From Roseivirga sp. (GTDB taxonomy: Bacteria; Bacteroidota; Bacteroidia; Cytophagales; Cyclobacteriaceae), in assembly GCA_021404565.1 (NCBI GenBank), contig JAAWWF010000081.1:1-54882 (forward strand): a DNA stretch of 54,882 nucleotides, given 5' to 3'. The position numbers and the translations under genes were made by a program. Positions 8,961-17,517 of this stretch are shown here, piece after piece (position 1 is the stretch's first letter; the number at the start of each line of letters is the position of its first letter). The notes beneath the pieces are model-generated. The model was given only the letters and a program-made list of their open reading frames with translations. It was not told the DNA's origin and ran no database searches.

Positions 8961-9329
8961 TTAATTAGAACCCAACCAATCCAATGCTTTCAGCTGATCG
9001 TAAAAAAGTTTGATCCGGGTATGCCCCTGCCTGAAGCAGCAGTTTTCCCAAATCTTATACCCCTTTACGTCATCGTGAAGCACAATAGCCCTTCTCAGAT
9101 TCGACTCCATTCCTATGGCATTCAACTTCTGAGAAAGAGCTAACATGGCCTCTTCGCTCGCCATCAACTTTGCATTTCTCACGTCTGTTAAGACTCTCTC
9201 ACATCCTCTTTTCGAGGCAACTTCACCTACTTTGGCAAAATATTCAGCAGCGATCTCTACGGTCAGGTCTCCTTCAATCTTTCCAGAGACTACGTCCAAC
9301 CCCTCTTCGTAACTCACACTAAAATCCAT
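8961..9329 (-). CDS. Hypothetical protein, possibly STAS/SpoIIAA-like fold
   Basis: 122 residues, no signal peptide or membrane segment. The alternating pattern (MDFSVSYEEGLDVVSGKIEG, then a helix, then RVLTDVRNAKL, a second helix, then RRAIVLHDDV) and its length resemble small STAS/SpoIIAA-like proteins common in Bacteroidota. No phosphorylatable Ser in the anti-sigma-antagonist context could be placed, so this is a weak fold guess. It stands alone, 220 bases from the divergently oriented end of the peptidase transcription unit. Confidence 0.65.
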   Translation of the reverse strand: MDFSVSYEEGLDVVSGKIEGDLTVEIAAEYFAKVGEVASKRGCERVLTDVRNAKLMASEEAMLALSQKLNAIGMESNLRRAIVLHDDVKGYKIWENCCFRQGHTRIKLFYDQLKALDWLGSN

Positions 9330-9598
9330 CTGTCACTTCCGTCAATCGGCAAAATTAGAAAGTACCGCTTTCATCGCTTAGTACAGAGCTACTAATTTTG
9401 ATGCAAACGATGGTTGCCCAAATGTTCTATTATCAATGCGTAGGTTGACAAAAAACCCTGTTACTCCTCAAGCAAAATAGCTCCAAGTTATTCTTTCTTC
9501 CCTCCATACACACTCCTGATTCGCTTAGCAGCACCGGCCCCTGCCCTAACTCAAACCCGGCTCAGCAAAATTTTGAAATCAAGACCTAACTTCCACTT

Positions 9599-10054
9599 AT
9601 GAGCTACGAGCCCCGCAGTATTCGTTTTTATAAGTTGGTCCGGACGGGCAACTGGCATACGAAAGTGTACCACATTACTTATCAGGAACATTTTGAGGCT
9701 CAGATCGTCCTTGACAAGGCGCTCAAGACCCTTCCGCAATGGCTGGCCTCAGCCGAAGCGGAAACCGATGTTTCGGGTAAGATGGCCGCTTTGATTGTAC
9801 ATGAGGGCAGAGATGGTGTTTGGTCTATTTTTAGCTGGTGGGTGGGCGACAATATGTTGCAAACCCGAACCTTTTACAGCAGCACAGAACAGCCGGAAGT
9901 GCTGACTCCTTATGCTCCCGATGGTTCCCTTGCCTGCGTATGGGAGCTGGCAGTAATCAACCATGAGCGTATCGCCTGGACCAATCACATACTCAAACAA
10001 GCTCAGCCAGATTATAAAGCCTTACTGGCAGATGTGCTGAACGCTGATATTTAA
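9599..10054 (+). CDS. Hypothetical cytoplasmic protein
   Basis: 151 residues starting at ATG, no signal peptide. Family not recognised. Aromatic-rich and soluble, with the blocks VWSIFSWWVGDNMLQTRTFY and ACVWELAVINHERIAWTNHI; the second looks like an amphipathic helix that packs against a sheet. The gene is 34 bases ahead of the next plus-strand gene and may be co-transcribed with it. Codon use and GC content look like those of neighbouring genes, so it seems native rather than acquired. Confidence 0.75.
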   Translation: MSYEPRSIRFYKLVRTGNWHTKVYHITYQEHFEAQIVLDKALKTLPQWLASAEAETDVSGKMAALIVHEGRDGVWSIFSWWVGDNMLQTRTFYSSTEQPEVLTPYAPDGSLACVWELAVINHERIAWTNHILKQAQPDYKALLADVLNADI

Positions 10055-10088
10055 GCTCCTGTTAGTATATTCAGGCAATCATTACCTC

Positions 10089-10736
10089 ATGTACCGAGAC
10101 TTACAAGCTTTTCGTGTTTCTGCCGGCTGGGAAGTAACCCGCCATCTTTTTTTTGAAGGAGAGATTGATCCGGAAACAATGGATACCCTGCGAGAAACCC
10201 TTTTTTCTGCTGTAGATACAGGCAGGCGAAGGGCCATAGACCTGGAATGGGTGCCCGAAAGCCTGGGGGGCATCTACTTTGAACTAAAGGTGGTAAATAT
10301 TACCCCTGTTTACAATGAGCAGACCGGGAGCGTTGACCAGCACTACGACTGGGATTCGCCACATTATGAACTAAAAACCACGGACAGACAAAAGGTAGTT
10401 GATGAAATTGAGAGGCTGATGTGGCAAACACCTGTATTACCTGAAGAAAGAATTTTAAAGGGATATGGAATAGTAGATGAGCCCTCTGAATCGTTTCGGC
10501 TTGCCCTCAAGAATGAAGGCCCCAGTGAGCAATTACTGGAAAACATACTGACCAAAGGCAATCGCAAAATCCAGAACCTGACGATTGACCACCCTGATAT
10601 AGAGCCCGAAATGCTCAGGACCATTATTGCCTCTTCAACCTATAAAAATGTAAAGAAAAAGGCCGAAATCTTATTGAACAGCAAACGCTACAAGAAGGCT
10701 CATGGCCTATGGACAAATGACAACCCGGCCAGATAA
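10089..10736 (+). CDS. Hypothetical cytoplasmic protein
   Basis: 215 residues, soluble, not recognised. The N-terminal half is a mixed alpha/beta domain (GWEVTRHLFFEGEIDPETMD, RRRAIDLEWVPESLGGIYFE); the C-terminal 70 residues are helical and basic (KNVKKKAEILLNSKRYKKAH). It follows the 9599-10054 gene closely on the same strand. No catalytic motif is visible. Confidence 0.75.
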   Translation: MYRDLQAFRVSAGWEVTRHLFFEGEIDPETMDTLRETLFSAVDTGRRRAIDLEWVPESLGGIYFELKVVNITPVYNEQTGSVDQHYDWDSPHYELKTTDRQKVVDEIERLMWQTPVLPEERILKGYGIVDEPSESFRLALKNEGPSEQLLENILTKGNRKIQNLTIDHPDIEPEMLRTIIASSTYKNVKKKAEILLNSKRYKKAHGLWTNDNPAR

Positions 10737-11062
10737 TCTGGTTCTTTTTAGTCGTGCTCCGGTAAACTAAACTGCCATAATGGTTTTAAAGAATCTTGAT
10801 GTTCCATTCCATTGCACACGCACAGGAGGGCGGGTATTCCGAAAACAGCGCGAAATACGGGTCGGTTGGATGGGAGGGCGTAGGCCTTGTGCGGCAAAAA
10901 CCGTCCTGGATTTGGAGTTTTCGGAGGCATTTCTTTTGTTACCTTTTCTTTGTGCAGGCAAAGATAAAGTAAAGCCTGATTGAAATAGCGATCATCCAAC
11001 TCAATATCAAGCTGAACTTAGCCGACTTGTAATTCTGCCACTCTCTCCCCTATTTTAAACTC
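10737..11062. other. 326-bp intergenic region without a convincing gene
   Basis: No credible gene. Open frames on both strands here overlap each other and the short imperfect hairpin at 10939-10972, which looks like a dispersed repeat. The region separates a hypothetical gene from the GNAT gene and should hold the promoter of the latter, but no clear TAnnTTTG box was found. Confidence 0.6.
10939..10972. repeat. Imperfect hairpin, probable dispersed repeat element
   Basis: TTACCTTTTCTTTG and CAAAGATAAAGTAA form a 14-bp stem with two mismatches and a 6-base loop. The surrounding sequence (GGAGTTTTCGGAGGCATTTC before the stem) resembles an intergenic element I recall from several Cytophagales genomes; that recollection was not checked. 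No T-run follows, so it is unlikely to be a simple terminator. Confidence 0.45.
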
Positions 11063-11674
11063 ATGCGTAAAGCCTCCCCTAAAGACGAGCCTCTGGTCAT
11101 CCAGGTGATCAGCGAATCTTTCAGGGATAATCCCAGCGTTCTTTCCGTGATTAAAAACGACCATAAGCGTGAAAAGCGGATACAGGCCCTGGCTCGTTAT
11201 GCATTCAAAACGGGGCTTCCGAGGAAGGGCGTCTGGATATCTTCTGATGAACAAGCTGTAGCCATTTGTTATGCCAAAAATCGTCATAAAGAAAACATCC
11301 GTGACCTCCGGAACCAGTTGGTGTTTGCCATAAAAGGGATAGGCCTCAATCGGGTACTAGCCGTAATGAAAAGGGAAGCTCAAATGAATAAAAGGAGACC
11401 TCAGCACCATGATTATATGTATTTTTGGTTCTTTGGCGTAAGCAATACAGGCAAGGGTCAGGGCGGAACAAGAGAGTTGAAAGAAGCCATTTTCCAGGAA
11501 GCCGATAGCCATCATCTCCCCATTCTGGTAGAAACCTCGGTTGAGAAAAACAAGCGTGTTTATGAGCGTTATGGCTTTACCACCTATAGCACCTGGCACA
11601 ATAAAGAGGAAAACCTGACGCTTTGGTTTATGCAAAGACCTGTTACCTCCGGGGCAAAACCGGTACTAGAGTAA
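11063..11674 (+). CDS. GNAT-family N-acetyltransferase
   Basis: 203 residues. GNAT core recognised from the acetyl-CoA-binding region near residues 125-140 (FGVSNTGKGQGGTRELKEAI, matching Q/RxxGxG/A as GKGQGGTRE) and the C-terminal motif NKRVYERYGF typical of GNAT motif B. Transfers an acetyl group from acetyl-CoA to an amine; the acceptor cannot be predicted. The fold begins at the second residue (RKASPKDEPLVIQVISESF). The gene is alone, followed by a long imperfect hairpin at 11743-11794. Confidence 0.8.
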   Translation: MRKASPKDEPLVIQVISESFRDNPSVLSVIKNDHKREKRIQALARYAFKTGLPRKGVWISSDEQAVAICYAKNRHKENIRDLRNQLVFAIKGIGLNRVLAVMKREAQMNKRRPQHHDYMYFWFFGVSNTGKGQGGTRELKEAIFQEADSHHLPILVETSVEKNKRVYERYGFTTYSTWHNKEENLTLWFMQRPVTSGAKPVLE

Positions 11675-11742
11675 CATGAGTTCAGGATAATAAAGAATGC
11701 CATGCCAGAAAAGGCGGGTATCTCCAGAACCTGGATCTGAGA

Positions 11743-11794
11743 TTCCGGATATTTTTCTTCATGTTGAATAAATTTATGAAGAAAAATTCCGGAA
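11743..11794. repeat. 52-base imperfect hairpin between two genes
   Basis: TTCCGGATATTTTTCTTCAT and ATGAAGAAAAATTCCGGAA are near-perfect reverse complements with one unpaired base, separated by a 13-base AT-rich loop. The stem is about 19 bp. Its length and symmetric ends suit a small palindromic repeat element better than a terminator, although it could stop transcription from the GNAT gene. Confidence 0.6.
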
Positions 11795-11860
11795 TGACGA
11801 TTTCGAGTGGGTTTGCGGTCTTTAACCAGGACCTGATCCCGAACTCACATTAAAGTAAAC

Positions 11861-12451
11861 ATGAAGCTCATTTCGTTTATCATATCGATTGCCGCGCTTT
11901 TAGGGGCCTGTGCCAGTTCTCCGTCACTGAGCCAGGGAGTCACAGGTAATCTGGAGCCATTAAAAGCTCCGGCTGATTCTTTGACGATTACCATTGATGC
12001 TTTGGACCTTAGCGAGGATATGAGCAAGATTCTCTCCACTAAAAATGATGAGCTCCTGATTTTTATTTATGAAAACAAGGCTGATGGAAGCCTGGAGGCC
12101 CCTCTGCTACAGCATACCATGGTGCTTGACCTAAACCATAAAAAGAAGGCCTTTACCTGGAAAAAAGACAGCAGTCTGCTTGGCAAAGAACTGCTCTTTG
12201 TAATGATAGAGCAAGACTATGAAACCCCGGTTGAACAGCTCGACCCTATCATACGCATCCAACATAAGCACATCATCGCGGCCTTTAAAAAACGTGATTA
12301 TCAGACCCTCAGGACCTATCTTGGCACCGAAGATTTTTTGGGCTATAAGCGGCTGTCGAATTTCTCTTTTGATGAACCAGTGAGTTTTACCATTACAGGC
12401 GTGTACAAGCTCGATCTTTACAAATACAACATTACAATCGGTCCCGGTTAG
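11861..12451 (+). CDS. Predicted lipoprotein of unknown function
   Basis: 196 residues with signal peptide and lipobox LLGAC (Cys17), so probably lipid-anchored. After a short Ser-rich linker the domain is rich in beta-strand segments (SLTITIDALDLSEDM, ELLIFIYENK, QHTMVLDLNHKKKAFTW, ELLFVMIEQD), suggesting a beta-sandwich, possibly C2-like, but no family was recognised. It has its own upstream region and is followed 78 bases later by another exported protein on the same strand. Confidence 0.75.
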   Translation: MKLISFIISIAALLGACASSPSLSQGVTGNLEPLKAPADSLTITIDALDLSEDMSKILSTKNDELLIFIYENKADGSLEAPLLQHTMVLDLNHKKKAFTWKKDSSLLGKELLFVMIEQDYETPVEQLDPIIRIQHKHIIAAFKKRDYQTLRTYLGTEDFLGYKRLSNFSFDEPVSFTITGVYKLDLYKYNITIGPG

Positions 12452-12529
12452 CTAACATCGGCTACTTCCCTCCCAACTGGCAAAAAATTTGTGATTGAAC
12501 GATTATGTCTCCACATTTGATTTTTGCCC

Positions 12530-13039
12530 ATGCTTAAGCCCCTGCCCATCCTTCTCCTTTTCTTCATTTTTGTGCAAAGCCAGGCGCAAACTGACACTGA
12601 GCTGCTTGCTACAGCACAGGAAAAAGCCCAGGAGATGTCAGACGCTTTTCATTCGGGTGATTTCGATACTTTTATGGATTTTACCCACCCCACCATCATT
12701 GAGGATATTGGAGGAAGAGAAAAAATGAAGGAGCTGGTGAGTGGAGGACTGGGTCCTGGTATTGAGTTCGTCAGCACCGAGGTGATAAGGGCTAAGAAAC
12801 TCTTTAAAAAGGGCAGCACCTACCAATGTGGGATGAAACAGGAGCAGATCATTCAGGTGGAAGGGAAACGCTACCTGATCGTAGGTTGGCTCATTGGTAT
12901 TTCATACGACAAGGGCGCAAAGTGGTCTTATATCTCCCTCAGCAATTACACCCTCAAACACATGCAGCAGTTCTTTCCCGAGCTTGACGACAAGCTGCCT
13001 GTAAAGCCTCAGAAAGAACCCCGACCGGTAAAGAACTGA
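12530..13039 (+). CDS. Secreted NTF2/SnoaL-like protein
   Basis: 169 residues from the ATG at 12530; a TTG two codons upstream is less likely. Signal peptide MLKPLPILLLFFIFVQSQAQ with probable cleavage after AQA. The mature part starts with a helix (ATAQEKAQEMSDAFHSGDFD) followed by TFMDFTHPTIIEDIGGREKM, the usual opening of the NTF2-like cone fold, then strands to the C-terminus. NTF2-like proteins of this size may be enzymes or binding domains; none of the catalytic patterns is clear. Probably periplasmic. Confidence 0.75.
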   Translation: MLKPLPILLLFFIFVQSQAQTDTELLATAQEKAQEMSDAFHSGDFDTFMDFTHPTIIEDIGGREKMKELVSGGLGPGIEFVSTEVIRAKKLFKKGSTYQCGMKQEQIIQVEGKRYLIVGWLIGISYDKGAKWSYISLSNYTLKHMQQFFPELDDKLPVKPQKEPRPVKN

Positions 13040-13282
13040 TATCGCTATGGGGATTCCATAGCCAGGTTCATCCTGAACAACAGTCGTAGATTTCACAGAA
13101 CCAGATTGGTTTCCTGGCAAAAAGGTTCAGTTCCGGAAATCTTACCATCTTTTGGGAATAGCGGTACCATGATAAAACAAGCCTTCATTGGCAACAAAAG
13201 TGCATTTTAAACGCGGAAACTACCGGCTTTACGCAGCCCTTTCGAAAGACACTCTCAACAAGGCTTTTTATATTTATTTCCT

Positions 13283-13290
13283 TACCTTTG
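13283..13290 (+). promoter_or_regulatory. Bacteroidota -7 box upstream of prs
   Basis: TACCTTTG matches the Bacteroidota TAnnTTTG -7 element, 34 bases before the prs start codon. This leaves a leader of about 28 bases. No clean TTG -33 element was identified at the right spacing, so this rests on one box and its position. Confidence 0.5.
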
Positions 13291-13324
13291 CGGTTCAATT
13301 TGGAAGCCATCTAATCAGAAGAAC

Positions 13325-14248
13325 ATGAACAACTTACTATTTGCGGGGACGGATACAGGGGACTTAGGTAAAAAGATCGCTGAATTCTACGGCAAATCAC
13401 TGGGTTCTATCAAACTTCAGAAGTTTAGCGATGGCGAAATGGCGCCTTATTATACCGAGTCGGTAAGGGGTGCCAATGTATTCTTAATTCAGTCTACCCT
13501 CCCCCCTGCCGACAACCTCATGGAGTTATGCCTCATGATAGATGCGGCTAAGCGTGCGAGTGCCTACAAGGCCATTGCCGTGATACCTTACTTCGGTTAT
13601 GCCCGTCAGGATAGAAAAGACAAACCAAGAATAGCCATTGGGGCCAAGCTTATCGCTAATATTTTGACAGCTGCCGGTGCCGACCGTGTGATGACCTGTG
13701 ACCTGCATGCGGGTCAGATTCAGGGCTTTTTCGATATCCCGGTAGATCACCTTGATGGTTCAACCATCTTTGTGCCTTATCTGAGAAGACTCAACCTGGA
13801 AAACCTACTCTTTGCATCACCTGATGTAGGAGGTGTAAAAAGAACCAGAACCTTCGCCCAGCACTTTAATGCTGAGATGGTAGTAATTGATAAGCACCGT
13901 ACCAAGGCCAATGAGGTAGCTGAAATGCGCATTATTGGTAATGTAAAAGGCAAGCATGTTGTATTGGTAGATGACCTTATCGATACAGGGGGTACGATTT
14001 GCAAAGCTGCCGGTATTATCATGGAGCAGGGCGCTCTTTCGGTCAGAGCATTCTGTACGCACCCCGTACTTTCCGGCAAGGCTTATGACAACATCAACAA
14101 TTCTCAATTGGAAGAGTTGGTAGTAACCGATACAATTCCATTGAAACAAGCATCTGACAAAATCAGAGTACTGACCGTAGCTGAACTTTTCGCTAAGGCG
14201 ATCAGCAGTGTTACGACAGATGCATCAATCAGTAAACTATTTATTTAA
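13325..14248 (+). CDS. prs: Ribose-phosphate pyrophosphokinase
   Basis: 307 residues, full family length. Makes PRPP from ribose 5-phosphate and ATP for nucleotide, His and Trp synthesis in the cytoplasm. Hallmarks: FSDGEMAPY near 34-42, ATP-contact loop YARQDRKDKPR (92-102), catalytic His128 in CDLHAGQIQGFF, DKHRTKANE (189-197) with the catalytic Lys/Arg pair, and the PRPP loop VDDLIDTGGT (215-224). Followed 10 bases later by rplY, an arrangement common in Bacteroidota. Confidence 0.97.
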   Translation: MNNLLFAGTDTGDLGKKIAEFYGKSLGSIKLQKFSDGEMAPYYTESVRGANVFLIQSTLPPADNLMELCLMIDAAKRASAYKAIAVIPYFGYARQDRKDKPRIAIGAKLIANILTAAGADRVMTCDLHAGQIQGFFDIPVDHLDGSTIFVPYLRRLNLENLLFASPDVGGVKRTRTFAQHFNAEMVVIDKHRTKANEVAEMRIIGNVKGKHVVLVDDLIDTGGTICKAAGIIMEQGALSVRAFCTHPVLSGKAYDNINNSQLEELVVTDTIPLKQASDKIRVLTVAELFAKAISSVTTDASISKLFI

Positions 14249-14258
14249 TATATACATT

Positions 14259-14876
14259 ATGAGAACAGTAGAGATTATAGGGTATAAAAGAGCAAATCTC
14301 GGTAAATCAGAATCAAAACAACTCAGAAATGAGGGTAACGTACCTTGTGTTTTGTATGGTGGAGACGAGCAAATTCATTTTTATGCACCTACTATTCAAT
14401 TCAGAGACATCGTTTACACACCAGAGCCTGCGTTCGTTAAACTGAACATCGAAGGCCAGGAGTTTGAAGCGATTCTACAAGATTCACAGTTTCATCCGGT
14501 AAGTGAAATCATGCTTCATGCAGATTTTCTTTTGCTGACCAGAGGTAAGCAAATCAAAATGGAGATTCCTGTTAAAACAATAGGTACTTCTCCTGGTGTG
14601 GCTTTAGGTGGTGCGTTATCTGTAAAAAGACCAAAGTTAATGGTACAGGCTTTGCCAAAAAACATGCCCGATGCCATCACAGTTGACGTATCAGAGCTGA
14701 AGCTCGGTAAATCAACCAAAGTAGGTGAGTTGCCTGAAGGCGAGTACACTATTTTGAACAGTCCATTGGTGACCATTGCATCCGTAGCTATTCCAAGAGC
14801 ACTCAGAGGGAAATCTGAAGACGAACTGGAAGAAGGAGAAGAAGGAGCAGAAGAAGGAGCAGGAGAAGAATCTTAA
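14259..14876 (+). CDS. rplY: 50S ribosomal protein L25 (general stress protein Ctc type)
   Basis: 205 residues from ATG at 14259; an upstream in-frame start would overlap prs, and the family begins at MRTVEIIGYKRANLGKSESK. The L25 N-terminal domain binds 5S rRNA; the C-terminal CTC-type domain (about 95-185) is the longer TL5/Ctc form. It ends in an acidic tail rich in Glu and Gly, common in Bacteroidota L25. It lies 10 bases after prs and is followed by a strong terminator, so prs-rplY is one transcription unit. Confidence 0.95.
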   Translation: MRTVEIIGYKRANLGKSESKQLRNEGNVPCVLYGGDEQIHFYAPTIQFRDIVYTPEPAFVKLNIEGQEFEAILQDSQFHPVSEIMLHADFLLLTRGKQIKMEIPVKTIGTSPGVALGGALSVKRPKLMVQALPKNMPDAITVDVSELKLGKSTKVGELPEGEYTILNSPLVTIASVAIPRALRGKSEDELEEGEEGAEEGAGEES

Positions 14877-14895
14877 GCGATTCAATAATATTGTT

Positions 14896-14929
14896 AAAAT
14901 CCTGCCCAGAAATGAGCAGGATTTTTTTT
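14896..14929 (+). terminator. Rho-independent terminator after rplY
   Basis: AAAATCCTGC and GCAGGATTTT form a GC-containing stem with a 10-base loop, and the right arm runs into eight T. It closes the prs-rplY unit before pth. Confidence 0.85.
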
Positions 14930-14954
14930 ATTTCATCACAGCTAAGTTAATCTC

Positions 14955-15515
14955 ATGAAATATCTGATAGCCGGCCTCGGCAATATAGGCCCCGAATACG
15001 AACTGACCCGCCACAATGTTGGCTTTCTCACCCTGGACAGGCTGGCAGACCAGAAAGATGCAAAGTTTGAGATGAGCCGCCATGCCTACCATACAGATTA
15101 TAAGTTCAAAGGCCGTACGATTCACCTGATCAAGCCTACTACCTATATGAACCTAAGCGGCAAAGCTCTGAAGTACTGGATGACAGAACTAAAGGTTCCT
15201 ATCGAAAACGTGCTGGTGATTGTAGACGATATTGCCATCCCCTTCGGCAAGCTTCGCATGCGGGCCAAAGGCTCAAGTGCGGGCCACAATGGCCTGAAAA
15301 ACATAGAACAGCTCCTGGGAGGACAAAACTATGCCCGACTGAAGTTCGGAGTAAGCGATGATTTCCCCAAAGGACGCCAAGTCGATTATGTACTCAGTCC
15401 CTTTAGTCAGAAGGAATTTGACGAGCTGCCCTTTATCATGGACAAAGCCATTGATATGATCCAGGGCTTCTGCACGATTGGCGCTGCCCGTACGATGAGT
15501 CAGTTTAATGATTAG
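14955..15515 (+). CDS. pth: Peptidyl-tRNA hydrolase
   Basis: 186 residues, normal length. Releases peptides from peptidyl-tRNA that dropped off ribosomes. Catalytic and binding residues are in place: N10 and H20 (GLGNIGPEY, LTRHNVGF), N66 (TYMNLSG), D91 (VDDIAIPFGKLRMR) and N112 (SAGHNGLKNIE). The usual second Asp in the DDLDLP motif is Ala94 here, a minor change. It sits just after the rplY terminator and is likely transcribed from its own promoter. Confidence 0.96.
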   Translation: MKYLIAGLGNIGPEYELTRHNVGFLTLDRLADQKDAKFEMSRHAYHTDYKFKGRTIHLIKPTTYMNLSGKALKYWMTELKVPIENVLVIVDDIAIPFGKLRMRAKGSSAGHNGLKNIEQLLGGQNYARLKFGVSDDFPKGRQVDYVLSPFSQKEFDELPFIMDKAIDMIQGFCTIGAARTMSQFND

Positions 15516-15790
15516 GAACGAGTTATTGGTTATCAGTGATTAGTTAATGGTAATTCGTTAATCGTTATTGGTGACTTGTCAAGGCCTGGTCTCTACCAAG
15601 CTCGGCACGGAACGTCAGACCGGTAGATGGTTAGCAACTCAGTACCTCACGGGATGGCTTTGACTACCCGTAGAAATCATTTGTTATCAGAGTATCAGGA
15701 GAAAGGAGTACATAAACACCTTAGGTTTAAGAAGTTGAAATCAAATTCCAGGAATTAAAATTCCTCCTTCAACATTCAACATTGTACTTC

Positions 15791-16681
15791 CTACTTCTTC
15801 CGCGACACCACATAAATCCCGACAATCACGACTACCGTACCCACCACCTGCAAGGCTGAAAGTCGCTCATCAAGAAAAATATTTGCCAGAATAATGGTAG
15901 AAACAGGCCCTAAGCTGCCAATAATGGAGAAGTTGGGCGCCCCCAAACCTTTGATCGATTCTGATATAAGGTAAGACGGAATCACTGTAGAAAGCACCGC
16001 CATGGCCAGTGCAATACCATACACCTCAGTGGGGTACTGCCAAAGATTGCTTACATCCTGCGTAAGGCCATAATAGACACAAATGCTCAGGCAAGACACA
16101 ATCATGGCATAGGAGGTAAAAGTGACCGAGCCAAACCTGGGAATCAGCCAGCCACTGCCCACCAAATAACCCGCATAGGTAAGGGCACTTACAAATACCA
16201 ATAAGCCTCCCAAAACAACATCGCTGCCCTCAATGGCAACAGCCCCCCAGAAGGTGATGATAATACCCAGATAAGAAATAAGAATGGCCAGTATTTGAAG
16301 CCTGGTAATCCGTTGCTTCAGAAAAATCCGCGACATAAATAGCACGATCGTGGGATAGAGGAAAAGGATGATCCGCTCCAGGCTGGCCTGAATGTATTGC
16401 AGCCCCAGAAAGTCAAAATAGCTGGCAATGAAGTAACCCATCATGCCAAAGAACACGATCCACAGATAATCCTTTTTTACGATCTTCTCCGGGTGGGCAG
16501 GCTTTCGCAGAAAGGCCATGGTGGCATAGAACGGCAAGGCGAAAAGCATTCTCAACAGCAAAAGCGGCACGGGAGGAATATCATACTGGTAGGCCATTTT
16601 GACCATCACTGCTTTGGCAGAGAACAGCACTACCCCGAGGACTCCCAGAAATACAGCAATAGTTTTGGTGCTTTTGCTCAT
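15791..16681 (-). CDS. EamA/DMT-family transporter
   Basis: 296 residues with about ten hydrophobic segments in two similar halves (N-half starting IAVFLGVLGVVLFSAKAVMV, C-half GGLLVFVSALTYAGYLVG), the EamA drug/metabolite-transporter layout. The C-terminal half keeps the usual pattern GLGAPNFSIIGSLGPVSTII. Inner membrane; likely exports or imports a small metabolite that cannot be named. Single gene, 90 bases before the start-side of the LytTR regulator region on the same strand. Confidence 0.88.
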   Translation of the reverse strand: MSKSTKTIAVFLGVLGVVLFSAKAVMVKMAYQYDIPPVPLLLLRMLFALPFYATMAFLRKPAHPEKIVKKDYLWIVFFGMMGYFIASYFDFLGLQYIQASLERIILFLYPTIVLFMSRIFLKQRITRLQILAILISYLGIIITFWGAVAIEGSDVVLGGLLVFVSALTYAGYLVGSGWLIPRFGSVTFTSYAMIVSCLSICVYYGLTQDVSNLWQYPTEVYGIALAMAVLSTVIPSYLISESIKGLGAPNFSIIGSLGPVSTIILANIFLDERLSALQVVGTVVVIVGIYVVSRKK

Positions 16682-16770
16682 AGAGATGGCGAAGGTAAAA
16701 GAATCTCTAAGTCGGTTATTAAAAATATGATCGAGATTACGATTTCAGTCAGCCCATTTCCGATTTAGCC

Positions 16771-17517
16771 CTAAATTATCCCCTTAGCAGCCAGGGCACT
16801 TATAAAGGAATCGCGCATGCGTTTGCTGATGGTGAGCTTATGCTGTTCAATCTTAACCATATTGCCTTCCACCTCTTCTATGCGATTGATGTTGACGATG
16901 CAGGAGCGATGTATCCTGAAGAAGTCTTCAGTTGGCAACATTTCTTCCATAAAACCGGTGGTCTGCAGGGCCAGTAAAACATCGTTTTCAGTATGCAGCT
17001 TCACGTACTCTCCGAAGCTTTCCACAAACAGAATTTCGTCATACTTTACCTTTACCATTTTGCGATTGGTCTTCACAAAGAAGAAGTCGGAGCGTTTTGG
17101 GGCAGTGGTGGTTTTGGTTTCTTCTGTATTCTCAGCGGGTGTCTCTTTTGTAAACTGAATCAGCTCAATTGCCTTATCAATCGCTCTGCAAAAACGCTGG
17201 AATGAGATGGGTTTTACCAGGTAGTCGATCACATCCAGTTCATAGCCCTCCAGCGCATATTCAGAATAAGCAGTGGTAAAAATGGTCACCGGCTGATGTT
17301 TCAGTGTTTTCACCAGGTCTATCCCGGTAAGGTCGTCCATCTGAATATCCGTGAGTAAGATATCCACTCCCCCCTGATCAATCCTTCTTTTAGCATCGAG
17401 TGCATTGCTTTCCACCGCTACTACCTCAAGTTGAGTCATTTTTTTGGCATAGCTCAGCAGCAGGTCTCTGGCCGGTTCCTCATCATCCACGATCAGTACT
17501 TTATATCGCTCTTCCAT
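16771..17517 (-). CDS. LytTR-family response regulator
   Basis: 248 residues. Receiver domain (about 5-120) with acidic pair D11/D12, phosphoacceptor D57 in ILLTDIQMDDLTG and K102 in YLVKPISF; a charged linker; then a LytTR DNA-binding domain (about 145-245: RSDFFFVKTNRKMVKVKYDE, FFRIHRSCIVNINRIEEVEG). Its start codon directly abuts the stop of the histidine kinase gene, so the two are translationally coupled and form a two-component pair. Target genes are not evident. Confidence 0.95.
   Translation of the reverse strand: MEERYKVLIVDDEEPARDLLLSYAKKMTQLEVVAVESNALDAKRRIDQGGVDILLTDIQMDDLTGIDLVKTLKHQPVTIFTTAYSEYALEGYELDVIDYLVKPISFQRFCRAIDKAIELIQFTKETPAENTEETKTTTAPKRSDFFFVKTNRKMVKVKYDEILFVESFGEYVKLHTENDVLLALQTTGFMEEMLPTEDFFRIHRSCIVNINRIEEVEGNMVKIEQHKLTISKRMRDSFISALAAKGII

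Noticed and set aside
10748-10999. Overlapping open frames on both strands in the 10.7-11.0 kb gap
   Set aside because: They overlap each other and the dispersed hairpin, lack signal or domain features, and are best explained by chance in repeat DNA.
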